From: Luteibacter jiangsuensis
GTDB lineage: Bacteria > Pseudomonadota > Gammaproteobacteria > Xanthomonadales > Rhodanobacteraceae
Direction of reading: 5' to 3'
Assembly: GCF_030812295.1 (NCBI RefSeq)
Contig: NZ_JAUSSK010000002.1
Span: 124,001 to 188,000, forward strand
Length of the DNA: 64,000 nt
A model generated the notes under the pieces. The model had not been told where the DNA came from, made no database searches, and saw nothing but the letters and a program-made list of their open reading frames with translations. Below are positions 19,894-32,889 of the stretch, in pieces. Each line of letters starts with the position of its first letter. The first letter of the stretch is position 1. Both the position numbers and the translations under genes were made by a program.

Positions 19894-22192
19894 GTGGTGC
19901 CATCAGGATGGAGAGACAAAAATGGAAGGCGACGCCGAGCGACACCGTGAGGCCGATGGCGCGCAACACGGGGATCGACGACCACGCGAGCATGCCGAAC
20001 ACGAGCAACGCGGAGATCACGCACACCACGGTTGCATGCAGGGTGCGGCGCTGCTCGGCGGGATCGCCCGTGTCGCGTTCGAAGAACAGCGCGTAGTGCA
20101 GGCCAAGGCCGGCGGCGAGGATCAGGGCGACGAGATGGAACAGCGATATCGGGATGCCCGCCATGCGTTCCACGGCCAGCACCAGGAAGGTCGCCAGCGT
20201 CATGGGCGCCAGCACGTGCCACGCACGGCGCACGCTGCGCAGGGCCAGCGTGATGGTCACGAGCAACAGCAGCGTCGCCGCGAGCAGCGCGTGCAGGATC
20301 CGCGTGCGGTATTCCGCCACCAGCGATTCGGACGCGTCCTTGAGATCGAGCAGGCGCGCGTCCGCGCCCGCCGACACCACGGTCGCGGCAATAGCCGCCG
20401 CGTCGTGCACGCCGCTCAGCGCGGACAGACCTACCCAATGGTCGCCGCGCGGCACCAGCATCGCCGCGAGCCGCTGTCCGAGGGGTGCGCGGGCGAACAT
20501 GTCCGGCGTGAGCAAGGGCGCGCTACGCGCCGCCTGCACGTCGTCAACGAACGGCGCGAAGAGATCCTTGCGGAACGGCATGCCATCGAGCGCGCCATCC
20601 AGCGCCGCGTCGAGCGTCGCCCGGTCCGGCAACTTCGCCTGGCGCGCACGCTGCGTCGCCAGGTCGGGCAAGTAGATCGATGGCAATTCGAATCCATCGA
20701 GCGTCTTCGCCGCCACCTGTTCACGCAATCGCGCCTCGAGCTTCGCCGACGCCGCGAGCACGCCATCGGCCGTCGGGGCCTGCACGACCAGCAGGTAGCG
20801 CACATCGGGCGCGCCCAGTTCGCCGCGCAGGCGCGCGTCGGTCATCAGCAGGTCGCGCGGCAGGGGTGTCAGCGCCGAAAGGTCGTTCTGCCAGAACGGG
20901 CCAGGGGCGAACGCAAGCATCGCCACCGCGGCGGCCGCCACGGGAATCGGCAGCCATCGCGGGCGCGGCAAGCCGTCGAGCCATCCACGGAAGCGCGCCA
21001 GCCCCGGCGTATCGGCCACGTCACGTGCGCGCTCGGGCAAGAGGTAGGGCAGCGCATAACGGGTGGTGAACCCGGCGGCGAGCAGGCCCGTGATGGTGAA
21101 CACGGCGAGTTGTTTCAGGCCGCCGACGCCGGAAGCGTAGAACGCGAGGTATGCGATGCACGCAGACGCGATCGCGGTCAGCAGGAGGGGCCACAGGCCT
21201 TTCACGCTCGCCACGGCCGACTCGCCCGCGCGGCGGTGGCTGAGCAGGCGGATGGGGTATTCCTGCGCCACGCCGAGCAGGGTGAAACCGAAAGCCAGCG
21301 TAATCCCGTGCACCTCGGCGAAGCACAAGGTCATCACGGCGATGCCGGCGAGCGCGCCCGTCGCCACGGGCAACGCGCCGAGTAGGAGGCTGCTCACGCT
21401 GCGGTAGGCGGCGAGCATCAACACGATGAAGCCGATGGTGGAAATGCGGCCGATCCAGTCGGCCTGGTCGCGCGTCTGCGCATTGACCACCACCGTGAAG
21501 TACCCCGGGCCACTGATCGTCAGATGCGAACCGGCGCTGCCCGGCAGTGCCGCGAAGGCAGCACGCAGGCGTCCGATCGCCTCGTCCTGGGCGCCGGGAT
21601 CGAAGCCCGCACCGCGCGTCTGCGCCAGCAACAGCGCCTCGTCGCGGGAGGAAAACCAGACGCCTTCGCGTACCTCGGGCGAGCGTGTCGGGGTCCAGCG
21701 CTCGGCGAGCTTGAGGGTTTCCAGGGTGGGATCGCGTGGCAACAAGCCCTTGAGCAGCGTGGCCGCGGGCGAACTCAGGTCCTCCAGGCGCTGTTGCAGC
21801 TGGTCGGCGAGATAGTTCTCGTCCAGCACCTGCGTGTCGAGTGTCGGAGACAGCAGGAACCGGTAAGGCATCAGGCGGGTGTCGAGCATGCCGAGATCGA
21901 AGTCGCCGTTGACCACCTGCGTGAAGGCGGGATCCTTGCGCAGGGTGGCGGCGAGGCCCCGGCTCAACGTGGCCTTGGTGACATCGTCGCCGCCATCGAT
22001 CGCAACGAGAAGCAGGCGCGAGCCGGGACCTTCACCAACCTGGTCCATGAGCAGCTTCTGGTCCGGCGTCGTCGGCGCCGGCATGAAGCTGCGCAGGTCC
22101 GTGCCCACCTTCAGTTGCGTGGCGACGACCGCGCCCAGGGCCGCGAGCGCGGCGAGCCAGGCGATGAGGATGCCAAGGCGCGCGCCCCTCAC
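19868..22192 (-). CDS. MMPL/RND-type exporter of the aryl polyene cluster
   Basis: 774 residues with the duplicated RND layout: first span near the N-terminus (LGILIAWLAALAALGAVVA), a periplasmic loop, a five-to-six-span block with the GxxxEYPIRLLSHR segment, then the same order again in the second half ending with DRLH. Members of this family carry lipids or pigments across the inner membrane; here the cargo is probably the esterified polyene. The start is GTG at 22192, overlapping the upstream stop (GTGA). A longer frame to 22312 would run through the LolA-like gene. Confidence 0.86.
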   Translation of the reverse strand: MRGARLGILIAWLAALAALGAVVATQLKVGTDLRSFMPAPTTPDQKLLMDQVGEGPGSRLLLVAIDGGDDVTKATLSRGLAATLRKDPAFTQVVNGDFDLGMLDTRLMPYRFLLSPTLDTQVLDENYLADQLQQRLEDLSSPAATLLKGLLPRDPTLETLKLAERWTPTRSPEVREGVWFSSRDEALLLAQTRGAGFDPGAQDEAIGRLRAAFAALPGSAGSHLTISGPGYFTVVVNAQTRDQADWIGRISTIGFIVLMLAAYRSVSSLLLGALPVATGALAGIAVMTLCFAEVHGITLAFGFTLLGVAQEYPIRLLSHRRAGESAVASVKGLWPLLLTAIASACIAYLAFYASGVGGLKQLAVFTITGLLAAGFTTRYALPYLLPERARDVADTPGLARFRGWLDGLPRPRWLPIPVAAAAVAMLAFAPGPFWQNDLSALTPLPRDLLMTDARLRGELGAPDVRYLLVVQAPTADGVLAASAKLEARLREQVAAKTLDGFELPSIYLPDLATQRARQAKLPDRATLDAALDGALDGMPFRKDLFAPFVDDVQAARSAPLLTPDMFARAPLGQRLAAMLVPRGDHWVGLSALSGVHDAAAIAATVVSAGADARLLDLKDASESLVAEYRTRILHALLAATLLLLVTITLALRSVRRAWHVLAPMTLATFLVLAVERMAGIPISLFHLVALILAAGLGLHYALFFERDTGDPAEQRRTLHATVVCVISALLVFGMLAWSSIPVLRAIGLTVSLGVAFHFCLSILMAPHARQDRLH

Positions 22193-22833
22193 ATCGCGCC
22201 GCCGCACTGCGCGATGAGTCCTTCGCGGGTCGGTTCGGCAGGCATCGCCGTGGCCAGCTCGCCGAGCAGGTCGATCGAGGTATCGCCATCGCTCTCGTCC
22301 ATGCGCATGCAACGCGGCACGTTGCCGCTGCCGTACACATGGATGCTGGCGATCTGCTTCGCGATCCGAGGATCGCGCGGCGTGAGCGTCAATTGCCAGC
22401 GGTCGGCATCGCGGCCCAAGGCGATCTCGAAGGACTCGCCCAGCCGCGAGGGATCGCCAGCGAGCAACGCGACGAAGCTGTCGAGCAATACCTTCAGCTG
22501 CGGCGCGCGGTTCAGCGAGAAGCTTCGCGGCTTCTTGCCCTCGCGTTCCTGCGTGACCTCGCCGTCGGCGATCGTGGAAGTCTCCCTCATCGGCGTGTCG
22601 ACGCGACGCTCCAGGCGATCGCCGCCGAGCCAGGCCAGTTCGCCCGATACCACCAGGGGTTTGTCGAGCACACGCATGAATCGCGCCTCGGCGAAAGAGG
22701 TGCGTGCGGGTGCGGGCCGGTGGAGGCTCGCGACCAGCGCCTTCGCGGCGTCCGTATCAGGCGTCGGAGTGGCGAGGCATGTGAGCGGTAGCAGCAGGCT
22801 CGTCAGCAGGGCCAGTTTCTTGCCAGAAGTCAT
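22189..22833 (-). CDS. LolA-like periplasmic carrier protein
   Basis: 214 residues: a signal peptide (MTSGKKLALLTSLLLPLTCLA) then a LolA-like fold with the characteristic order of beta-strands and basic loops (LAWLGGDRLERRVDTPMRE). In aryl polyene clusters such proteins are proposed to carry the product from the MMPL exporter through the periplasm. It begins 77 bases before the stop of the upstream acyltransferase; no later in-frame ATG would keep the signal peptide, so the overlap is real. It ends overlapping the MMPL start. Confidence 0.78.
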   Translation of the reverse strand: MTSGKKLALLTSLLLPLTCLATPTPDTDAAKALVASLHRPAPARTSFAEARFMRVLDKPLVVSGELAWLGGDRLERRVDTPMRETSTIADGEVTQEREGKKPRSFSLNRAPQLKVLLDSFVALLAGDPSRLGESFEIALGRDADRWQLTLTPRDPRIAKQIASIHVYGSGNVPRCMRMDESDGDTSIDLLGELATAMPAEPTREGLIAQCGGAM

Positions 22834-23704
22834 AGAAATTGAACCAGTTGAAGGGATACAGGCGTGCATAGTGCTCCACGCGCGCCGCGTAGCGGGCCAC
22901 GACACGTTCCAGGGCGGCCACGCGTTGAGCCCGCGGAATGTCGATACCGTCCGAGAATGCCTCGAAGATCAGGCGATATTGATTGCCACCGACATAGATA
23001 CCCATGCACAGGACCACGGGAATTTTCAGCGCGGATGCGAGCAGCCATGGTCCGGCGGGGAACGGCGCAGGCGTGCCCAGGAAGGGAACGCGACAGGTGG
23101 ACTCGCCCTGGTGGCCACGGTCGGCGAGCAGGGCGACCATGCCACCCTGCGCGGCGCCCTCGGCCATCGCCAATGCGACTGACGCGCCACCGCGAGAGGC
23201 GTCGATCACCGCCGCACCCACGTCCGGCGCGAGCGCCTCCAGCACGGTGGTGAGCGCCGGGGTCTTCTGCTTGTCGAGCACCACGCGCAGCGGCACGTCC
23301 GGCCGGCGGGCGCCCAACGCGCGCAGGGCTTCGAAGCTGCCTTGGTGCGAACCGATCAGCAACACGCCGCGGCCGCCGTCGATGCAACGGTCCAGTTCGG
23401 CCAGGCCTTCCACGTCGACGGCGAAATCGCGTTCGCCGCGGGCGAGGAAGAACATGCGATCCAGCAGGGTCGCGGCGAACATGTGGATATGGCGGAAGAC
23501 GTCGTAGCCGGTGATGGGACGTCCCAGCACGCGCGACAGGTACGCGCGCGAGGCGGCGCGTTCATCGGCACGGCGCAGGAAGAAGTACAGGGCGATCGGA
23601 TAGAGCAGCATGCGGGCCACCCGCCGGCCGAGCTTCAGCGCGATCGTGCGAATCAGCCAGATGGCGAACAAGCCGCCACCTTCGCGTTGCTTCCAGTGGC
23701 TCAT
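22757..23704 (-). CDS. LpxL/HtrB-like acyltransferase of the aryl polyene cluster
   Basis: 315 residues. The membrane-anchored LpxL-type fold is shown by an N-terminal hydrophobic stretch (ALKLGRRVARMLLYPIALYF) and the catalytic HX4E motif HQGSFE, with later LLADRGHQGES and FLGTPAPFPAGPW blocks (DxGxxG-like and GxPAxFPxGP). It probably esterifies the polyene to a lipid-like acceptor. It starts at the ATG overlapping the ApeI-like stop (ATGA), so translation is coupled. Confidence 0.82.
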   Translation of the reverse strand: MSHWKQREGGGLFAIWLIRTIALKLGRRVARMLLYPIALYFFLRRADERAASRAYLSRVLGRPITGYDVFRHIHMFAATLLDRMFFLARGERDFAVDVEGLAELDRCIDGGRGVLLIGSHQGSFEALRALGARRPDVPLRVVLDKQKTPALTTVLEALAPDVGAAVIDASRGGASVALAMAEGAAQGGMVALLADRGHQGESTCRVPFLGTPAPFPAGPWLLASALKIPVVLCMGIYVGGNQYRLIFEAFSDGIDIPRAQRVAALERVVARYAARVEHYARLYPFNWFNFYDFWQETGPADEPAATAHMPRHSDA

Positions 23705-24015
23705 GCCATGCCCTCGAACGTGCCTCGCGCCAGGATCTCCGCCGCCCGGCGGATCGTGAAACGGAAACGGGCGGCGTCGACCGCGACGAGTTCGATCTCG
23801 GCATCCTCGCCGGGCAGGAGCGGCGCAAGGAACTTGGCGTCGATCACCTGGCGCACGGCAAGTCCGCGCCATTCACGCAACGCGGTGGCCACGGCCTCGA
23901 GCAGCAGCACGCCGGCGACGATCGGCCGGCCCGGGAAGTGGCCGGCGAAGCTGGGGTGTGCCGCGTCGAAACGCAGCGGGCGCACACAGGGTGCGATGTC
24001 GGTCGGATCGGTCAT
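23701..24015 (-). CDS. ApeI-like small hotdog dehydratase
   Basis: 104 residues of the FabZ-like hotdog fold: HPSFAGHFPGRPIVAGVLLLEAVA includes the HFPGxPxxPG-like helix start (split here: HFPGRPIVAG), with the helix histidine as likely catalytic residue. It is shorter than FabZ and fits ApeI-type dehydratases. The ATG at 24015 is chosen over the longer frame, which has no homology. Operon with the ACP upstream and the acyltransferase downstream. Confidence 0.78.
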   Translation of the reverse strand: MTDPTDIAPCVRPLRFDAAHPSFAGHFPGRPIVAGVLLLEAVATALREWRGLAVRQVIDAKFLAPLLPGEDAEIELVAVDAARFRFTIRRAAEILARGTFEGMA

Positions 24016-24121
24016 CGGTATCTCCGGAGCACGATCGGGGCCATACCGGCGATAGCGGCTCTCGCTCGGCCGTCCAGGGCGAAGCAAAGCACGCCCCGGG
24101 CAAGTGCGACCTGAACGGCTG

Positions 24122-24394
24122 TCAGGCCGCGGCGCGGTGCTGCTCGATATGGTCGGACAGCGTGCGCAGGCTCGTGAAGATCGTCCGGTTGTCCGGATTG
24201 TCGGATTTCAGCTGGAATCCATAGCGCTTGGAGACTGCCAGGGCGATTTCCAGGGCGTCGATGGAGTCCAGGCCCAGCTCGCCGCCGAACAAGGGCGCCT
24301 CGGGATCGATGTCGGCGGGCTGCACCGATTCGAGGTTGAGGCTGGTGACGATGAGTTCGGCGAGTTCGTGCTGTGCTGCGGTCTGCGTTGCCAT
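24122..24394 (-). CDS. Acyl carrier protein of the aryl polyene cluster
   Basis: 90 residues with the phosphopantetheine attachment motif LGLDSIDALE, serine 44. It is the first gene of the minus-strand operon ACP - dehydratase - acyltransferase - LolA-like - MMPL - dehydratase. Divergent from xanB2 over 199 bases. Most aryl polyene clusters encode two ACPs; only this one is seen here. Confidence 0.9.
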   Translation of the reverse strand: MATQTAAQHELAELIVTSLNLESVQPADIDPEAPLFGGELGLDSIDALEIALAVSKRYGFQLKSDNPDNRTIFTSLRTLSDHIEQHRAAA

Positions 24395-24593
24395 TGGTGT
24401 TTCCAGGTCCTGGATGTTCCTGCCTCCCCCCGGATGGCAGCGGCCGCGAAGTTTAACACAGGGGTCTTTGGCGCCGCTGAGGACGGTATTCAGACTGATG
24501 AATCCGATGCGCGTTCACGCTCTCCGCCGGCGCCGGGGCGATATCATGCTCCGAACGCGCAGGACGGAAGACCCGATGCTCCCAGGAAGTGAA

Positions 24594-25562
24594 ATGCGTG
24601 AGCGGAATCCGCTCTCGGCCCGTCCCTCGCCACGGGTGGGTTACCGGCCCCCGGCGGGGGCCCTGTCGCCCTCCACGCTGGCCGCCTTCGGCTTCGGCGC
24701 CGCGGCCCCGGTCCACGACGACCCGCGCTGGCTGCGCGTGGCGCTGGAACCCCTGGGCGACGCCCCGGCCGAGGTATGGGAGGTGGACGGCGAGGTGAGC
24801 CGAGGCCGCCAGGGCGACCTGCGCTGGTCGCGTGGGGGTGGCTGGCTGTTTGCCGCGGTGGAGTGCCGCGAGGACGAACACGGCGGCCCCGAAGGCGCGG
24901 CACGGTATGCCTATGGTTTGCTGTCGCGCTTCGTGGCGACGGCCGATGAACGGCACGTCCAGCGCATATGGAATTACCTCGGGGCGATCAACGCTGGCAA
25001 CGGCGACGACGAACGCTACAAACACTTTTGCACCGGGAGGATCGGCGGCATGGGCGAGATCTTCGCCCATGGCTACCCTGCCGCCACGGCGATCGGGCAT
25101 CACGCCGACGCAGCGCTGTTGCAGGTCTACCTACTCGCGACGGACCGGCCGGGCACCCGCGTGGAAAATCCCCGTCAGGTGAGCGCATGGCGTTATCCGC
25201 GCCAGTACGGCCGTACGCCGCCGAGCTTCGCGCGGGCCACGCTACTGCCGGCGAACGACGTGCTGGCCATCTCGGGCACGGCCGCGGTGGTCGGCCACGC
25301 CTCGGCGCATGCCGGCGACATCGACGCGCAACTCGCGGAGACGCTGCGCAACCTGGAGACGCTGCTGGACACCAGTGGCATGCCGCACGGATTCGGGCCA
25401 TCGGCGCCGCTGAAGGTGTATGTGCGACGCCCCGAGGACGAGGAGACCGTGCGCATCTTCGCCGCGAAACACCTGCCGGGTGCCCCGCTGTTGCTCGTGC
25501 ACGGCGACGTCTGCCGTGCGGAGTTGCTGGTGGAAATCGACGGCTGGCGCTATCGCGGCTGA
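24594..25562 (+). CDS. xanB2: XanB2-like chorismatase (3-/4-hydroxybenzoate synthase)
   Basis: About 322 residues. It resembles the FkbO/Hyg5/XanB2 chorismatase family, which hydrolyses chorismate. XanB2 in Xanthomonas makes 3-hydroxybenzoate for xanthomonadin and 4-hydroxybenzoate for ubiquinone. Supporting blocks are VQRIWNYLGAINAGNGDDERY, FCTGRIGGMGE and the C-terminal LLLVHGDVCRAELLVEIDG. The start is taken at 24594, preceded by AGGAAGTGAA; in-frame ATGs at 24576 and 24546 remain possible. Its place beside the pigment genes supports starter supply. Confidence 0.86.
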   Translation: MRERNPLSARPSPRVGYRPPAGALSPSTLAAFGFGAAAPVHDDPRWLRVALEPLGDAPAEVWEVDGEVSRGRQGDLRWSRGGGWLFAAVECREDEHGGPEGAARYAYGLLSRFVATADERHVQRIWNYLGAINAGNGDDERYKHFCTGRIGGMGEIFAHGYPAATAIGHHADAALLQVYLLATDRPGTRVENPRQVSAWRYPRQYGRTPPSFARATLLPANDVLAISGTAAVVGHASAHAGDIDAQLAETLRNLETLLDTSGMPHGFGPSAPLKVYVRRPEDEETVRIFAAKHLPGAPLLLVHGDVCRAELLVEIDGWRYRG

Positions 25563-25563
25563 T

Positions 25564-25646
25564 ATCGCCGACAGGGTCGGCTCCCACCAAGCCCGGCTTC
25601 TCGGAAGGTCCGGAATGCTCTGGTGGGAGCCGACCCTGTCGGCGAT
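25564..25646. repeat. 26-bp REP-like inverted repeat
   Basis: Two perfect inverted arms of 26 bases (25564-25589 and 25621-25646) separated by 31 bases, between the xanB2 and glmU stop codons. The arm carries GTGGGAGCC, the style of head seen in REP/BIME elements of pseudomonads and xanthomonads. A single related hairpin sits at 52494-52520. It could also terminate both convergent transcripts. Confidence 0.7.
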
Positions 25647-25649
25647 GCC

Positions 25650-27029
25650 CTAGGCCTTCTTCGTCGGGCGGTGCCAGCCATCGATCGTGCTCTGGCGTGC
25701 ACGCGACAAGGTCAGCGCGTCCGGCGGAGTGTCCTTGGTGATGACCGAACCCGCGCCGATGGTCGATCCCGCGTGCAACGTCACGGGCGCCACCAGGGCG
25801 CTGTTCGAGCCGACGAAGACATTGTCCTCGATCGTGGTGCGGCTCTTGTTCACGCCATCGTAGTTGCAGGTGATGGTACCGGCGCCGATATTCACCTTGC
25901 TGCCGATGACGGTATCGCCGAGATAACTCAGGTGGTTCGCCTTGGAACCCTCGGCGATCCGCGCGTTCTTCGTCTCGACGAAGTTCCCGATGTGCACGCC
26001 CGCGGCGAGATCGGTCCCGGGGCGCAGGCGCGCGAAGGGACCGATCGTGCACGGCCCGTGCGTTACCACGCCATCGAGGTCGCAATGGGCGAGGACGACG
26101 GTGCCGGCGGCGAGCTTCGCATTGCGTACGCGCGTGAATGGCCCGATGCGCACGTCGTCGCCCAGCTCCACGTCGCCTTCGAAGACGACGTTGACATCCA
26201 CTTCGACGTCGCGGCCGACGCTTACCTTGCCGCGCACGTCCAGGCGTGATGGGTCCACCAGGCGCACTCCCTCCAGGGCCAGCGCGCGTGCGCTCCGCTC
26301 GCGGTAGAGGGCTTCCAGGCCGGCCAACTGCCAGGGATCGTTGGCACCCGAAGCCTCGACCGCGTCGCAGTCCACGCACGCGGCAGGCGCGTTTTCCGCC
26401 GCGGCCATTTCGAAGATGTCGGTAAGGTAGTACTCGCCCTGCGCGTTGCCATTGCCAAGGCGCTGCGTCCATGCGAGCAGGCGCGCCGCATCGGCGGCAA
26501 CGATGCCCGTATTCACCAGGTCGATGGCGCGCTGCGCCGCGCTCGCATCCTTTTCCTCGACGATGTGACGCACCTTGCCGGCGGCATCGAGCACCACGCG
26601 CCCATAGCCCCGTGGATCGGCGAGACGGGTCGCCAGCATGGCCAGGCCGTCGTCGGCGGCCACGAGCGCAGCCAGTGTTTCGGCGCGAATGAGCGGTACG
26701 TCGCCATAGAGGACGAGTACGCGGCCCTCGAGCTTGCCTGCCGCCTGCATGGCTTCCAGCGCGGTGCGCACGGCGTGGCCCGTTCCCAGGCGTTCGCGCT
26801 GTTCGATCCACGCCAGCGACGTATCGGCCGCGAAGGCATCGCGCACGTGCTGCCCGTGATGGCCGTACACCACGTGTATGCCCGCGGGGTCCAACGTACG
26901 GGCGGCGTCGAGCACGTGAGCCAGCAGGGGTCGCCCTGCGAGCGGCATCAGCACCTTGGCGGTCGCGGACTTCATCCGCTTGCCCTCGCCCGCGGCGAGG
27001 ATCAGGACATGGAGTGGCTTGACGGTCAT
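25650..27029 (-). CDS. glmU: Bifunctional UDP-GlcNAc pyrophosphorylase / GlcN-1-P acetyltransferase
   Basis: Makes UDP-N-acetylglucosamine for peptidoglycan and LPS. 459 residues: an N-terminal uridyltransferase domain opening [13 protein letters not shown] with LYGDVPLI, and a C-terminal left-handed beta-helix (from about 255) with hexapeptide repeats, including [13 protein letters not shown] and [14 protein letters not shown]. The ATG at 27029 is preferred over the GTG two codons upstream. It is next to the atp operon, a common neighbour in this group. Confidence 0.96.
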   Translation of the reverse strand: MTVKPLHVLILAAGEGKRMKSATAKVLMPLAGRPLLAHVLDAARTLDPAGIHVVYGHHGQHVRDAFAADTSLAWIEQRERLGTGHAVRTALEAMQAAGKLEGRVLVLYGDVPLIRAETLAALVAADDGLAMLATRLADPRGYGRVVLDAAGKVRHIVEEKDASAAQRAIDLVNTGIVAADAARLLAWTQRLGNGNAQGEYYLTDIFEMAAAENAPAACVDCDAVEASGANDPWQLAGLEALYRERSARALALEGVRLVDPSRLDVRGKVSVGRDVEVDVNVVFEGDVELGDDVRIGPFTRVRNAKLAAGTVVLAHCDLDGVVTHGPCTIGPFARLRPGTDLAAGVHIGNFVETKNARIAEGSKANHLSYLGDTVIGSKVNIGAGTITCNYDGVNKSRTTIEDNVFVGSNSALVAPVTLHAGSTIGAGSVITKDTPPDALTLSRARQSTIDGWHRPTKKA

Positions 27030-27096
27030 GGGCACGCTTGCCTGCCGGTAAGGGAGGGCCGCACTTTCGCGCGTTTACGGCGCCCTGCCAAGTCGG

Positions 27097-28173
27097 CTAG
27101 TCGTCTTTCGGCCGCTCGGTCAGGTGCTCGAGGTTCGGCTTGTACGCCTCGATGAAGGCATTCCGCAGGATGCCGAGGATCGCCTCGGCGGCGGAAACGT
27201 TCTTGTCGTCGATGGTGCCGGAGATGGGAACACGGGTTGCGAACTGGTCCCTGGACTGGTTCTTGAAGATCGTGGTGACGCCTTCGGCCACCGCTTCATA
27301 GGCGAGCTTGAGCGGGTTCTTCTTGTCCTGCTCGACATCCTGCTTCCAGCTGAATATCCGCAGGTCGTGGAACAAGGGCTTGGCGTAACCGCTCAGCCGA
27401 CGGCCCCTGGCCTGCAACTCCATGAAGAAGTCACCCTCGCCACCCGCGAAATCGAGTCCGGAGTACGCACGGGCAAGGTCGTTGGCCTTCACCAGCTTGA
27501 TATCGCGGATGCTCAACTCGTAGCGGAAATCGCCTAGCCGCTCCAGCGGATCGAACTCCGCCCGGGTCTCCAGCGGAGCATCTCCCAGCACCTTCGCCGT
27601 GGCATGCAGGTGCGCCACGCGCGATCCGCCCTCGCGTTGCACGTTGGTGAGGTTCGTCGCCGTACCGTTGACGTCGGTCATCTTCAGGTCCACTTTCGGA
27701 CTCGAAACGAAGTTGCGGAAGGTGATCGTGCCATTGAACACGTTCACCTCATCCAGCTGTGTCGGCACCAGGGCACGCAGCTGCGCCCGCCAGTCCACGC
27801 CCTTGCCCGTCTGGGTATCGCCCTCGCCACGACCGTCGACGAAGTTCACCACGGGTTCGTGGAAATCGATCTTTCCGCGAATACGGCCTTTGGCGATGGC
27901 CTCCCAACTGAGTGAGATATCCGCACGCGCCGTATCGAACAGCGGTACCGGCACCTTGCCATCCACCTTGGTGACCGTCAGCCTGTCGATGGAGTAGGCG
28001 CCACGCCACAGATGGATGTCGATGTCGGAGATATGCCCCGAGTACGCGCCCATGCGGGACAGGCGGCCGTTGAGATAGCCGAGCACCACGTACGGCAAGG
28101 CGAGCCGCGCCACGATGAGCAGGACGGCGACTACACCGATGATCCAGAAGCTGCGACGGTAGTGGATGCGCAT
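27097..28173 (-). CDS. AsmA/DUF748-like envelope protein
   Basis: 358 residues. One N-terminal membrane anchor (about 9-28), then a long beta-rich region with the NGRLSRMGAYSGHISDIDIHLWRGAY motif (split: NGRLSRMGAY, DIDIHLWRG). It resembles DUF748/AsmA-like proteins, which are thought to form bridges for lipid movement between membranes. The role is inferred from fold alone. It lies between atpC and glmU on the same strand, but the atp terminator separates it from the atp genes. Confidence 0.7.
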   Translation of the reverse strand: MRIHYRRSFWIIGVVAVLLIVARLALPYVVLGYLNGRLSRMGAYSGHISDIDIHLWRGAYSIDRLTVTKVDGKVPVPLFDTARADISLSWEAIAKGRIRGKIDFHEPVVNFVDGRGEGDTQTGKGVDWRAQLRALVPTQLDEVNVFNGTITFRNFVSSPKVDLKMTDVNGTATNLTNVQREGGSRVAHLHATAKVLGDAPLETRAEFDPLERLGDFRYELSIRDIKLVKANDLARAYSGLDFAGGEGDFFMELQARGRRLSGYAKPLFHDLRIFSWKQDVEQDKKNPLKLAYEAVAEGVTTIFKNQSRDQFATRVPISGTIDDKNVSAAEAILGILRNAFIEAYKPNLEHLTERPKDD

Positions 28174-28298
28174 GATGCGGTTGTGGTGACGTGGCGGTCG
28201 AGTGTTGCGCCGCCGTAGTCATTTTCGGATGAAGACCGTCGGGCCTGGTGGATGACCGCGGGCTCTGGCCGGCTCGCACCAAATCGACTTCCACTACC

Positions 28299-28332
28299 CA
28301 AAAAAAAGCCCCTCCGGGGAGGGGCTTCTTTT
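28299..28332 (-). terminator. Rho-independent terminator of the atp operon
   Basis: Stem AAGCCCCT/AGGGGCTT (28306-28313 with 28320-28327), loop of six bases. On the minus strand the stem runs into a tract of eight T residues, so it ends the atp transcript. The plus-strand side also shows CTTTT and may work weakly. Confidence 0.85.
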
Positions 28333-28349
28333 CGATCGGTGTTTGCCGG

Positions 28350-28775
28350 TCAGTGCTTGAGCGTCTTGCGCATGCGTTCGAGCGCCTGGAGCTGGGCCAG
28401 GGCCTCTGCAAGCTTGGCCTGGGCTTCGGCGACGTCCATTTGCGGACCGCGATTGGCCAGTGCGGCCTCCGCCTCTTCCTTTGCCTTCAGGGCGGCCGCC
28501 TCGTCGAGATCGGCCGCGCGGGCCGCCGTGTCGGCGAGGATGGTCACGACCTGTGGCTGCACCTCGAGGATGCCGCCGGAGACGTAGAACTGCTGGCGTT
28601 CGCCGTTGGCGGCCACCACGTCCACGTGCCCGGGCTTCAGGCGGGTGATCAGCGGGGCGTGACGCGGCGCGATGCCCAGCTCGCCAAGCTCACCGGTGGC
28701 GACCACGAGCGTGGCTTCGCCGGAGTAGATCTCGGCTTCGGCGCTGACGATGTCGACGCGGATGGTATGGGTCAT
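28350..28775 (-). CDS. atpC: F1 ATP synthase epsilon subunit
   Basis: Central-stalk subunit that transmits rotation and can inhibit ATP hydrolysis. 141 residues: an N-terminal beta-sandwich ([29 protein letters not shown] with the PRHAPL turn; shown in parts) and a C-terminal helical hairpin rich in Ala and Glu. Last gene of the atp operon, followed by a U-tract terminator. Confidence 0.96.
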   Translation of the reverse strand: MTHTIRVDIVSAEAEIYSGEATLVVATGELGELGIAPRHAPLITRLKPGHVDVVAANGERQQFYVSGGILEVQPQVVTILADTAARAADLDEAAALKAKEEAEAALANRGPQMDVAEAQAKLAEALAQLQALERMRKTLKH

Positions 28776-28814
28776 GGGCTGGTCTTCCGTTGGTCGAGGA
28801 TGGGAAAAGAGGGC

Positions 28815-31207
<2,393 letters not shown>

Positions 31208-31281
31208 GGCTTACTCGTCTTTGAAAGGTGTCGCCAGCTCGCGGGGCCGGCCTTTCAGCCTGCGCCCCGCGCGTTTCGCTC

Positions 31282-32832
<1,551 letters not shown>

Positions 32833-32889
32833 GGTCGGTTCCTTGGGTCGCGCCGCTCTCACGGCACCCGGTGGTATGAGAAGCTCGTA

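Noticed and set aside
19871-21385. A 504-codon plus-strand frame antisense to the MMPL gene
   Set aside because: Gln/His/Arg-rich shadow without any recognisable domain.
24988-26811. A 607-codon minus-strand frame over xanB2 and glmU
   Set aside because: Different frame from glmU and runs antisense to xanB2; Arg/Gly-rich shadow composition.
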